A stretch of 64,000 nt of DNA from Dokdonella_A soli (GTDB taxonomy: Bacteria > Pseudomonadota > Gammaproteobacteria > Xanthomonadales > Rhodanobacteraceae): NCBI RefSeq assembly GCF_039523175.1, contig NZ_BAAAEU010000023.1:62001-126000 (forward strand), given 5' to 3'. A model generated the notes under the pieces. That model was not told the origin of the DNA. It made no database searches and saw only the letters and a program-made list of their open reading frames with translations. Numbering within the stretch: the first letter of the stretch is position 1; each line of letters begins with the position of its first letter. Of the stretch, positions 51,328 to 59,956 are shown piece after piece. The position numbers and the translations under genes were made by a program.

Positions 51328-51936
51328 TCAGTTCTTCGCCGCCGGCTTCAGGCTCTCGGCATAGGCCTTGGCGTCGATCGTCTCGCTGGTGATGTGCACC
51401 TTGACGTCGTCGCTGACCATCGGCACGTACTTGGTGAGTCCGAATTCGGAGCGCTTGATCGTCGTGGTCGCATCGAAGCCTGCCGCCTGCGCCTTGCGCA
51501 TCGGATGCTCGCCGACCTTGTTGATGGTCACGTCGAGCACGACCGGCTTGGTCACACCGTGCACGGTCAGGTCACCGGTGACCTTGAGCTTGTCCTTGCC
51601 CGCGCCCTTCTCGACCTTGGTGCTCTTGAAGGTCGCATCCGGGTACTTCGCCGCGTCGAAGAATTCATTCGACTGCAGGTGCTCGTCGAGCTTGGCCACG
51701 TGGCTGTCGATGCTCGAAAGCGGGATCGTGACACTGACGGACGACTTGGTCGGGTTTGCCTGGTCGAATTCGAGCGTGCCTTCGACCTTGCCGAATTGGG
51801 CGGACGGATTCGAGTAGCCGAAATGGTTCCAGCTGAAGATAACCTGGGTATGTGCCGGATCGAGCGTGTAGGTGCCCGCGAATACCGGCGCGGTGGCCAG
51901 CGCGAGCGCTGCGGCAAGGGCAATGCGGCGAATCAT
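51328..51936 (-). CDS. yceI: YceI-family periplasmic lipid-binding-fold protein
   Basis: A 202-residue protein. The signal peptide (MIRRIALAAALALATAPVFAG) precedes a lipocalin-like YceI barrel: YTLDPAHTQVIFSWNHFGYSNPSAQFGKVEGTLEFD, SSIDSHVAKLDEHLQSNEFFDAAKYPDATFKSTKVE and LTVHGVTKPVVLDV. Members bind isoprenoid lipids; several are induced by base or osmotic stress. GGAG lies eight bases before the ATG at 51936. Confidence 0.93.
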   Translation of the reverse strand: MIRRIALAAALALATAPVFAGTYTLDPAHTQVIFSWNHFGYSNPSAQFGKVEGTLEFDQANPTKSSVSVTIPLSSIDSHVAKLDEHLQSNEFFDAAKYPDATFKSTKVEKGAGKDKLKVTGDLTVHGVTKPVVLDVTINKVGEHPMRKAQAAGFDATTTIKRSEFGLTKYVPMVSDDVKVHITSETIDAKAYAESLKPAAKN

Positions 51937-52172
51937 GAGAACACTCCTGTTGGACGGAAGCATTGGGAACGGGGTGGCGCGGCATCGACGGTGAATGCGC
52001 CGATGAAACGATTCGACGTCGCCACACGATGGCGGCGGCGCGATACTCATCAAGCATGCAACCGTGCGATAGCGACGGCAAGACGCGCCGGCCGGAAACA
52101 GTGTTTCCGCCACGCGCACAATGGCGCGCCGCTGCCGCTCACCCGGGCGCCTGCCTGCATTACCCTGCGCGG

Positions 52173-53168
52173 ATGACCCCGCATCCTTCAGCCGTGCCAT
52201 CCTGCTGGGCGATCAGCGACGGCGCCGCCGGCAACGAGCGCCAGGCGCTCGCGCTGGCGCGCGCGCTCGGCCTCGCGCCGCGCGAGCTGCGCGTCCATGT
52301 GCGCCAGCCATGGGCTGCGTTCGCCCCGCGCCTGACCGCCGGAGCACACGCGGCGATCCGCGACGAGGCCGGCGCACCGCTGCTGCCGCCATGGCCGGAC
52401 ATCGCGATCGGCTGCGGACGCCGCGCTGCGCTGGTCACCCGGCTGCTGCGCGGCTGGAGCGACGCGCGAACCTTCTGCGTGCAGATCCTCGATCCACGTA
52501 TCGACAGCGCCGCGTTCGATCTGGTCATCGCGCCGCAGCACGATCGCGTCGAGGGCACGAACGTGATCCACAGCATCGGCGCGCTGAATCCGGTCGACCA
52601 CGAGTGGCTCGGCGCCGCACGCGCGCGCTTCGCGGCCTTCGGCGCGCTGCCGACACCGCGCACGACCGTGCTGGTCGGCGGATCGAACCGCGCGCAGCGA
52701 CTCGACGGCGCATATTTCGATGCGCTGCTCGAACGCCTCGCGACGCGCCACTCGGTTGACGGCGGCAGCTTCCTGACCAGCGTTTCGCGGCGCACACCGC
52801 CGCCGGTCACGGCACGGCTTCGCAAAGCCTTCGCAGCATTTCCCGGCGTGCTCTGGAGCGGGCCGGACGACGGCGAGAATCCGTACGCCGGTTTTCTCGC
52901 CTGGGCCGATCGCATCGTCGTCACCCCGGATTCGGTCAACATGCTGTCCGAGGCCTGCGCAACCGGCAAGCCGGTCTACACGTTCGCGCCACGTGCAGTC
53001 ACCGGCAAGCTCGCCGCGTTCCACGCCGAGCTCCTCGCCAGCGGACACCTGCGTCGGCTCGATGACAACGCCTCGCTCGCGCAACCCGCTCCGCTTGCGG
53101 AAACCGCGGCCATCGCCGAGCTCGTGCGCGAACGCTGGCAGGCGTTCACCGCGAGCGCGCCGCACTAA
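52173..53168 (+). CDS. ELM1-family (mitochondrial fission ELM1-like, DUF1022) protein
   Basis: A 331-residue cytosolic protein with the layout of a GT-B glycosyltransferase-like fold: SCWAISDGAAGNERQALALARALGLAP at the start, DIAIGCGRRAALVTRLLRGW and CVQILDPRIDSAAFDLVIAPQHDRVEGTNVI in the first half, and LVGGSNRAQRLD and RIVVTPDSVNMLSEACATGKPVYTFAP in the second. The bacterial family is common in alpha- and gammaproteobacteria; its role is not established, and a nucleotide-sugar or LPS function is inference. Confidence 0.85.
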   Translation: MTPHPSAVPSCWAISDGAAGNERQALALARALGLAPRELRVHVRQPWAAFAPRLTAGAHAAIRDEAGAPLLPPWPDIAIGCGRRAALVTRLLRGWSDARTFCVQILDPRIDSAAFDLVIAPQHDRVEGTNVIHSIGALNPVDHEWLGAARARFAAFGALPTPRTTVLVGGSNRAQRLDGAYFDALLERLATRHSVDGGSFLTSVSRRTPPPVTARLRKAFAAFPGVLWSGPDDGENPYAGFLAWADRIVVTPDSVNMLSEACATGKPVYTFAPRAVTGKLAAFHAELLASGHLRRLDDNASLAQPAPLAETAAIAELVRERWQAFTASAPH

Positions 53169-53273
53169 GTCCCCACCGCGACAATCCGACCTGATCCCGC
53201 CGGAACTTTCGGCCCGGTTGCCGACAGCGGCTTTGCCCTAGCATGACCTGGCTCACTGTTCCGGGGATCGCCC

Positions 53274-56200
53274 ATGCCATTGCTACGCCCGGCCGCGCTC
53301 GCGGCCTGCCTCACCTTTGTGCTCGCACCGGCGTTCGCCGCCGACAAGGGCGATGACAAGCCGAAATGGGACGTCAACGCCGCGCACGGCGCGACGAAAA
53401 CCGTCAAGTTCACGACCGACGAAGGCACCTGGATCGACCTCGACGTCAGTCCGGACGGCAAGACCATCGTGTTCGACCTGCTCGGCGACCTGTACCTGCT
53501 GCCGATCGAGGGCGGCACGGCGAAGCGGCTGACCTCGGGCCCGGCCTGGGACGTGCAGCCGCGCTTCTCGCCGGACGGCAAGGAGATCGCGTTCACCTCC
53601 GACCGCGGCGGCGGCAACAACCTGTGGCGCATGCCGGTCGGCGGTGGCGCCGCGACGCAGGTCACGAAGGAAGACTTCCGCCTGCTCAACAACCCGGCCT
53701 GGACGCCGGATGGCCAATACATCATCGGCCGCAAGCATTTCACCGGCGAGCGCTCGCTCGGCGCCGGCGAGCTGTGGATATACCACCGCGCCGGCGGCGC
53801 CGGCCTGCAGCTGACCAAGCAGAAGAACGACCAGCAAGACCTCGGCGAGCCGGCGGTCAGCCCGGACGGCCGCTACGTCTACTACTCCGAGGACGTCAGC
53901 GCCGGTCCGTCCTTCCAGTACAACAAGAACCCGCATGCGGTGATCTACGCGATCAAGCGCCTCGACCGCCAGACCGGCGAGACACAGACGATCGTCGCCA
54001 CGCCGGGCGGCGCGGTGCGTCCGCAGCCCTCGCCGGACGGCAAGACGCTCGCGTTCGTCAAGCGCGTGCGCGAGAAGAGCGTGCTGCACCTGGTCGACCT
54101 CGATTCGGGCGACGTGCGCCCACTCTGGGACGGCCTCTCCCACGACATGCAGGAAGCGTGGGCGATCTTCGGCCCGTACGCGAACTTCGCCTGGACGCCG
54201 GATTCGAAGCAGCTCGTGATCTGGGCGCAGGGCAAGCTCTGGCGCGTCGATGCGGAGGGCGGCAAGGCGGTGCAGATTCCGTTCAGCGCCGCGGTCGAGC
54301 AGACCGTCGCGCAGCCGCTGCGCTTCGAGCAGAAGCTCGACCAGGGCACGTTCGCGCCGAAGATGATCCGCGACGCCGCCACCAGCCCGGACGGCAAGAC
54401 CCTGGTGTTCCACGCAGTCGGCCACTTGTGGACGAAGGCGCTGCCAAACGGCACGCCGCAGCGTTTGACCGGCGACGCGGCGCAGTTCGAATACCAACCG
54501 GCGTTCAGCCCGGACGGCGGGAAGCTGCTCTACACGACCTGGTCCGACGCCGCGCAGGGCGCGATCGTCGAGCGTGACCTCGCCAGCGGCCAGGTGCACA
54601 CGCTGACCAGCAAACCCGGCTTTTATTACGGACCGATTTACTCGCGCGACGGCGCGCGCATCGTCTACGCGAAGACCGCCGGCGGCTCGATCACGGGCAA
54701 TCTCAATTCCGGCGAAACCGGCATCTACCTGATGGCAGCGAACGGCGGCGCGGCCAAGCGCATCGCCAAGTCCGGCACGAATCCGCAGTTCGCCGCCGAC
54801 GGCCAGCGCGTGTACTTCCTGACCGGCGACGGCCTGAAGAAGAAGCTGCAAAGCGTCGGTGTGAGCGGCGAGGAGCCGCGCGACGTGTTCGACCTCAAGT
54901 ACACCGACTTCGTCGCCTTGAGCCCCGATGGCAAGTGGGTCGCGTTCACGGAACTCTTCAACGCCTACGTCGCGCCGCTGCCGCAGACCGGCGCCGCGAT
55001 CGAGCTGTCCAAGGACACCAAGGCGATCCCGGTCACGCCGGTGAGCAAGGACGTCGGATCGTACCTGCACTGGTCGGCCGATTCCCGCGCGCTGCACTGG
55101 ATGGTCGGCCGCGACTACCACACGCGTGACCTCAAGGATGCGTTCGCATTCGTGCCCGGCGCGCCGAAGGAGCTGCCCAAGCCCGGCAGCGACTTGGGTC
55201 TAGACGTCGGCCTCAGCGTGCCGATGGACCGCCCGGCCGACACGTTCGCGTTCACCCACGCGCGCATCATCACGATGAAGAACGCGCAGTCCGGCGAGCA
55301 GGAGGTGATCGAGAACGGCACGTTGATCGTCGAAGGCGACACGATCAAGGCCGTTGGCGCGAACCTCGCGATCCCGGCCAACGCGAAGGTCATCAATGCG
55401 AGCGGCAAGACCATCGCGCCAGGCTACGTCGATGTGCACGCGCACGCGAACCACTTCTTCACCGGCGTGGTGCCGCAGGCGAACTGGGCCTACTACGCGA
55501 ACCTGTCCTTCGGCATCACCACGATGCACGACCCGTCGGCGACCACCGAGACGGTGTTCTCGCAGGCCGAACTGGTCAAGGCCGGCGACCTGGTCGGCCC
55601 GCGCGTGTTCTCGACCGGCACGATCCTGTACGGCGCCGACGGCGACTTCAAGGCGGTGGTCAACTCGCTCGACGACGCGCGCGCGCACCTGCGCCGCATG
55701 CAGGCGAACGGCGCGTTCAGCGTAAAGAGCTACAACCAGCCGCGCCGCGAACAGCACCAGCAGATCAACCAGGCTGCGCGCGAGCTCGGCATGCTGGTCG
55801 TCGAGGAAGGCGGTTCCACGCTCAACCACAACCTGCCGATGATCCTCGACGGCGTCACGAACATCGAGCACAACCTGCCGGTCGCGCCGCTGTACGCCGA
55901 CATCGTGAACCTGTGGAAGCAGACCGACGTGCGCAACACGCCGACCCTGGTCGTCAACTACGGCGGCCTTTCCGGCGAGTACTACTGGTACGCGCGCGAC
56001 AACGTGTGGGAGGACAAGAAGCTCAACCGCTTCTTTCCGCGCGAAACGCTCGATGCGCGCTCGATCCGCCGCGAGACCGCTCCGGAATGGGACTACTACT
56101 ACAAGGAGGTCGGCGCGGCCGCGAAGAAACTGCGCGACGCCGGCGTGAAGATCCAGACCGGCGGCCACGGCCAGTTGCAGGGTCTGTCCGAGAACTGGGA

Positions 56201-56567
56201 GATCTGGATGCTGGCGCAGAGCGGCTTCAGCAACTGGGAAGCGCTGCGCGCGGCCACCTACGACGGCGCCGACCTGCTCGGTCTGTCGAAGCAGCTCGGG
56301 TCGCTCGAAGCCGGCAAGCGCGCCGACTTCGTCGTGCTGAACTCGAACCCGCTCGACAACATCCGCGCGACGATCGACACGCGCTACGTCGCGGTCAACG
56401 GCCGCGTGTTCGACGTCGACGCCGACATGGCCGAAGTCGCCGGCAAGGGCCGCAAGGCACCGGAGTTCTACTGGCAACGCCACCGCGACGGCCGCAGCTT
56501 CGGCATCGAGTTCGGCCCGACTGCGATGTGCCATTGCCCGAAGTCGGGAACGTTCCACGTGCATTGA
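53274..56567 (+). CDS. Exported TolB-like propeller / amidohydrolase fusion protein
   Basis: A 1097-residue exported protein. A signal peptide (MPLLRPAALAACLTFVLAPAFA) precedes a PD40/TolB-type beta-propeller (about 45-640) with repeated [F/V]SPDGK motifs, then an amidohydrolase TIM barrel (about 650-1080). The metal motif VDVHAHANHF (about 720) keeps HxH; later His residues lie in NIEHNLP and QTGGHGQ, and the C-terminal KRADFVVLNSNPLDNI is typical. The last residues (TAMCHCPKSGTFHVH) are Cys/His-rich. Similar fusions occur in Xanthomonadales; the substrate (peptide or cyclic amide) is unknown. Confidence 0.9.
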   Translation: MPLLRPAALAACLTFVLAPAFAADKGDDKPKWDVNAAHGATKTVKFTTDEGTWIDLDVSPDGKTIVFDLLGDLYLLPIEGGTAKRLTSGPAWDVQPRFSPDGKEIAFTSDRGGGNNLWRMPVGGGAATQVTKEDFRLLNNPAWTPDGQYIIGRKHFTGERSLGAGELWIYHRAGGAGLQLTKQKNDQQDLGEPAVSPDGRYVYYSEDVSAGPSFQYNKNPHAVIYAIKRLDRQTGETQTIVATPGGAVRPQPSPDGKTLAFVKRVREKSVLHLVDLDSGDVRPLWDGLSHDMQEAWAIFGPYANFAWTPDSKQLVIWAQGKLWRVDAEGGKAVQIPFSAAVEQTVAQPLRFEQKLDQGTFAPKMIRDAATSPDGKTLVFHAVGHLWTKALPNGTPQRLTGDAAQFEYQPAFSPDGGKLLYTTWSDAAQGAIVERDLASGQVHTLTSKPGFYYGPIYSRDGARIVYAKTAGGSITGNLNSGETGIYLMAANGGAAKRIAKSGTNPQFAADGQRVYFLTGDGLKKKLQSVGVSGEEPRDVFDLKYTDFVALSPDGKWVAFTELFNAYVAPLPQTGAAIELSKDTKAIPVTPVSKDVGSYLHWSADSRALHWMVGRDYHTRDLKDAFAFVPGAPKELPKPGSDLGLDVGLSVPMDRPADTFAFTHARIITMKNAQSGEQEVIENGTLIVEGDTIKAVGANLAIPANAKVINASGKTIAPGYVDVHAHANHFFTGVVPQANWAYYANLSFGITTMHDPSATTETVFSQAELVKAGDLVGPRVFSTGTILYGADGDFKAVVNSLDDARAHLRRMQANGAFSVKSYNQPRREQHQQINQAARELGMLVVEEGGSTLNHNLPMILDGVTNIEHNLPVAPLYADIVNLWKQTDVRNTPTLVVNYGGLSGEYYWYARDNVWEDKKLNRFFPRETLDARSIRRETAPEWDYYYKEVGAAAKKLRDAGVKIQTGGHGQLQGLSENWEIWMLAQSGFSNWEALRAATYDGADLLGLSKQLGSLEAGKRADFVVLNSNPLDNIRATIDTRYVAVNGRVFDVDADMAEVAGKGRKAPEFYWQRHRDGRSFGIEFGPTAMCHCPKSGTFHVH

Positions 56568-56710
56568 GCCCGAGCCTCCCGCGTATTGTGCGCGGGGGAG
56601 ACCGCTGCAGGAGCGGGCGCAAGCCGTGGCACGTCCACGGTTTGTACTCGCGCGACGACGTCGGCAGACCAGTGCTTCGCCTACCGCGACAGGGTGTTCC
56701 GGGAGCGAGT

Positions 56711-56897
56711 TTCAACAAGCGCGAGATCGACATCTTGCGGCTGCTGGCCGGCGGCTATACCAATCGGTGAGATCGGCCAGGCGATCCACGTCACCGAAGG
56801 AACGGTCAAGAACTACCTCATGCACATCTTCGACAAGCTGGGCACCCGCGATCGCACGCGCGCCGTATTGAAGGCGATCACCCTGAAAGTCATCTAG
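56711..56897 (+). pseudogene. Frameshifted LuxR/NarL-type HTH remnant
   Basis: Two frames together encode a GerE-type DNA-binding domain: FNKREIDILRLLAGGYTN in one, then EIGQAIHVTEGTVKNYLMHIFDKLGTRDRTRAVLKAITL in another. Removing one G at about 56766-56767 would join them as TNREIG. No receiver domain or start lies upstream, since only 140 bp separate the HTH from the amidohydrolase stop. It is probably the decayed C-terminal end of a response regulator. A single sequencing error could explain the shift but not the missing N-terminus. Confidence 0.75.
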
Positions 56898-56923
56898 GGC
56901 GCCGCGCCGGCAATCCGTTGCCT

Positions 56924-59785
56924 CTACCCGAACCCATAACGCTGTGCCACGCCACGCACGACCTCCGCCTCGCGCTCGATCGTATCGCTGCGCAGGATCA
57001 CGCGCGGACGCCCATCGAGCGTGCAGCGGATCGCGCAGGCAAGCAGCGCGGCGTGTGCCGCGGCGAGCGCGGTCGCGTCCTCCGCCGACAGCGCGCCGAC
57101 GGCGACCAGCGCGGCGATCAGATCAGCGCTGTTGCCGCTGGCGAGCAGTGGCGGATGCTGCGATGCGTGCAGCAACACCAGGCCTTGCAACAGGAACTCG
57201 AGATCGACGAGGCCGCCGGGGCCCTGCTTGAGGTCGAATTGCTGTGCGTCGGAGCGGTCGCGTTCGGCGCGCCAGCGTGTACGCATCGCGACGACGTCGG
57301 TGCGGATCGTGGCGGCGTCGCGCGGCGTGGCGAGCAGGTCGCGGCGCTGTTCGCTAAAGCGGCGTGCGAGCACGACATCGCCGGCGACCGCGCTGGCGCG
57401 CACCAGCGCCTGCAGCTCCCAGGTCCAGGCACGTTCGCGCTGGTAGCTCTCCCAGGCAGCCAGGCTGAGCACGAGCATGCCCTTGCTGCCGTCCGGGCGC
57501 AGGCGCACGTCGACCTCGTAGAGTCGGCCGGCGCGGGTCAGCATGCCGAGCAGGTGCACGATGCGCTGCGCGAGCCGCGCATAGTAACGTGATCCGTCGA
57601 GCGGCTTGGCGCCGCCGGATTCGCCGCGCGCGCGCTCGTCGTCGTACAGGAAGACCAGATCCAGGTCGGAGCCGAAACCGAGCTCGGCGCCGCCGAAGCT
57701 GCCGTAGGCGACGATCGCCAGCCCCGTTCCTTCGCTCGCGGATTGGCCGTCCAGACGTCCATGCGCGGCGACGATGTCGCGCTCGGCGATGCGCAGAACG
57801 GCGCCGAGCACGACCTCGGCGACTTCGGCAAGCGCACGTGCGGTGGCGACGGCATCCAACCTGCCGGCGATGAACGCGAGCCCGATGCGGAAGAGCGCGG
57901 ACTGGCGTTGCTCCTGGATCAGCTCGATTTCCGCCTCGGGATCGGACTCGCCGAGCACGGCAAGCCGGCGCGCCAGTTCCGCCTCGATCGCGTCGCGCCG
58001 CAGCGGCGCACTGTCGACGCGATCGTCGAACAGGTCGTCGAGCAGCAGCGGATGTGCGCTCACACGCTCGGCGAGGAATGCGCTCGCGGCAAACACCGTG
58101 CTGAGCCGCCTCAATGCGGCCGGCTGCTCGTCGAGCAGGGCCAGATACACGGAACGCCGTGCGATCGCATGCACGAGACGCAGCAGGCGCACCAGCACGC
58201 GGGCCGGGTCCATCTGCGCCGCGGCGGCGGCGAACAGCGCCGGCATCACGCGGTCGAGCCGTTCGCGCGCGCGCGCCGACATGTTGCGCAGCGCGGCGCT
58301 GCCGAGCAGACCTTCGAGTTCGGCCACGACCTCCTGTGGCGGATCGAAACCGGCCGCCGCGAGCGTGCCGGGATCCACGCCGCCACCCGCGGCGAGCGCA
58401 CGCCAGAACTCCGGCCACTGCGCTTGCGTGTGCCGCGCAGCGTTGCGCGCATCGACCGCCATCAGCGCCGCAAATTCTTCGGCGACCGCGGCGCGATGCA
58501 CCTGCAGCTCCGCGGCGAGCGACGCCCAGTCCGCGCGACCGAGCGCGAGCGCAAAGCGCTGGCGAACGACCTCCTCGGCCGGAATCTCGTGCGCCTGCTG
58601 GTCGGCGAACATCTGCACGCGGTTCTCGAGCCGACGCAGGAAACGGTATGCGTCGCGCAGGCGCTTCGCACGCTCGGCCGGCATGAAGCCGAGCTGCTCG
58701 CAGGCGGCCAATGCCGGCAGCAGGCCGCGCACGCGCAGGGTCGGCTCGCGGCCGCCGCGAATCAGTTGCACAAGCTGCACGATGAACTCGATCTCGCGGA
58801 TGCCCCCGGGGCCGAGCTTGAGATGATCGGCGAGATCCTTGCGCGCGACCTCGGCGTCGATCAATGCCTTCATCTCGCGCAGGCCGGCAAACGCGGTGTA
58901 GTCGAGATAGCGGCGGAACACGAACGGCCGCAGCGTGTCGAGCAGGCGCGCGCCGGCATTGCGGTCGCCGGCGACCGGGCGCGCCTTGATCCAGGCGTAG
59001 CGTTCCCAGTCGCGGCCCTCACGCTGGAAGTACTGTTCCATCGCGGCGAACGACAGCGCGAGCCGGCCCGCATTGCCGAACGGTCGCAGGCGCAAGTCGA
59101 CGCGATAGACGTAGCCGTCCGCATTGCGGTCGGCGAGCAACGACACCAGCGCCTGGCCCACGCGTGCGAAATAGGTGCCGGCATCGAGCGGCCGCGCGCC
59201 ATCGCTGTCGCCATGCTCGGCGAATGCGAACACGAGATCGATGTCCGACGAGAAATTGAGTTCGCCGCCGCCGAGCTTGCCGAGCGCGAGCACGACCAGC
59301 CGCTGCGGTCGGCCATTGGCATCGCGCACGACGCCGTGGCGAGCGGCAACCTGGTGCTCGGCACCGCGCAAGGCCGCCTCGAGGCAGGTTTCGGCCAGCA
59401 CTGACGCACCGGCCAGCGTAGTCTCGATCGCGTCCGCACCATTCACGTCGCGCCAGATCAGGCGCAGCGCCTCGCGCAGCCGGAACTCGCGCAACGCGCT
59501 GCGCAATGCGGCATCGTCGTGCCCATCCACGAGCGCGCCGGCGCGCGCATCCGCGTGGCGCGGGTCGCTCATCAATTGCAGGAAGTCCGGACCGAGCAGG
59601 CGCGGATCGCGCAGGAAGCTCGTATACGCGAAGTCGCTCGCAAGCAACACGCGCTCGAGGTGGTCGTCGACGCCGGCGTCGTCGTAGAACGGCACGGCGG
59701 CCTCGCGGCAGGCGGCTTCGAGCCGGGACAGGCGCTCATTGAGGAACGCAGCGGTCGCACGAGGCCAGGGAATGGGCTGGAACAT
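56924..59785 (-). CDS. glnE: Bifunctional glutamine synthetase adenylyltransferase/adenylyl-removing enzyme
   Basis: A 953-residue enzyme that adenylylates and deadenylylates glutamine synthetase under PII control. The two nucleotidyltransferase domains are visible: LGKLGGGELNFSSDIDLVFAF (AR domain, about 185-205) and GSFGGAELGFGSDLDLVFLYDDE (AT domain, about 690-712), each with GS/GGx...DxD metal residues. The central helical linker and the MRTRWRAERD/FDLKQGPGGLVDLEFL region are typical. The ATG at 59785 is preferred; an upstream start at 59839 adds a Cys-rich stretch not found in the family. Confidence 0.96.
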   Translation of the reverse strand: MFQPIPWPRATAAFLNERLSRLEAACREAAVPFYDDAGVDDHLERVLLASDFAYTSFLRDPRLLGPDFLQLMSDPRHADARAGALVDGHDDAALRSALREFRLREALRLIWRDVNGADAIETTLAGASVLAETCLEAALRGAEHQVAARHGVVRDANGRPQRLVVLALGKLGGGELNFSSDIDLVFAFAEHGDSDGARPLDAGTYFARVGQALVSLLADRNADGYVYRVDLRLRPFGNAGRLALSFAAMEQYFQREGRDWERYAWIKARPVAGDRNAGARLLDTLRPFVFRRYLDYTAFAGLREMKALIDAEVARKDLADHLKLGPGGIREIEFIVQLVQLIRGGREPTLRVRGLLPALAACEQLGFMPAERAKRLRDAYRFLRRLENRVQMFADQQAHEIPAEEVVRQRFALALGRADWASLAAELQVHRAAVAEEFAALMAVDARNAARHTQAQWPEFWRALAAGGGVDPGTLAAAGFDPPQEVVAELEGLLGSAALRNMSARARERLDRVMPALFAAAAAQMDPARVLVRLLRLVHAIARRSVYLALLDEQPAALRRLSTVFAASAFLAERVSAHPLLLDDLFDDRVDSAPLRRDAIEAELARRLAVLGESDPEAEIELIQEQRQSALFRIGLAFIAGRLDAVATARALAEVAEVVLGAVLRIAERDIVAAHGRLDGQSASEGTGLAIVAYGSFGGAELGFGSDLDLVFLYDDERARGESGGAKPLDGSRYYARLAQRIVHLLGMLTRAGRLYEVDVRLRPDGSKGMLVLSLAAWESYQRERAWTWELQALVRASAVAGDVVLARRFSEQRRDLLATPRDAATIRTDVVAMRTRWRAERDRSDAQQFDLKQGPGGLVDLEFLLQGLVLLHASQHPPLLASGNSADLIAALVAVGALSAEDATALAAAHAALLACAIRCTLDGRPRVILRSDTIEREAEVVRGVAQRYGFG

Positions 59786-59956
59786 CGCCGGATTGTCGCA
59801 GCAGGGGCGCCGGCACGGCCAGCCATCGCCAAGGCACATCCGAACAAACCGTCATCCCGGCTTTCACCGGAATGACGAGCTTCGCCCTGTGCCGAGCTTC
59901 CCTGACCCAGCGTTAATGCAAGGCTTGTCGCGTCATGGCATTGTCACGGGTTCGTC

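Noticed and set aside
57743..59404. Plus-strand open frame of 553 codons opposite glnE
   Set aside because: Shadow of glnE; low-complexity His/Gln/Arg-rich translation.
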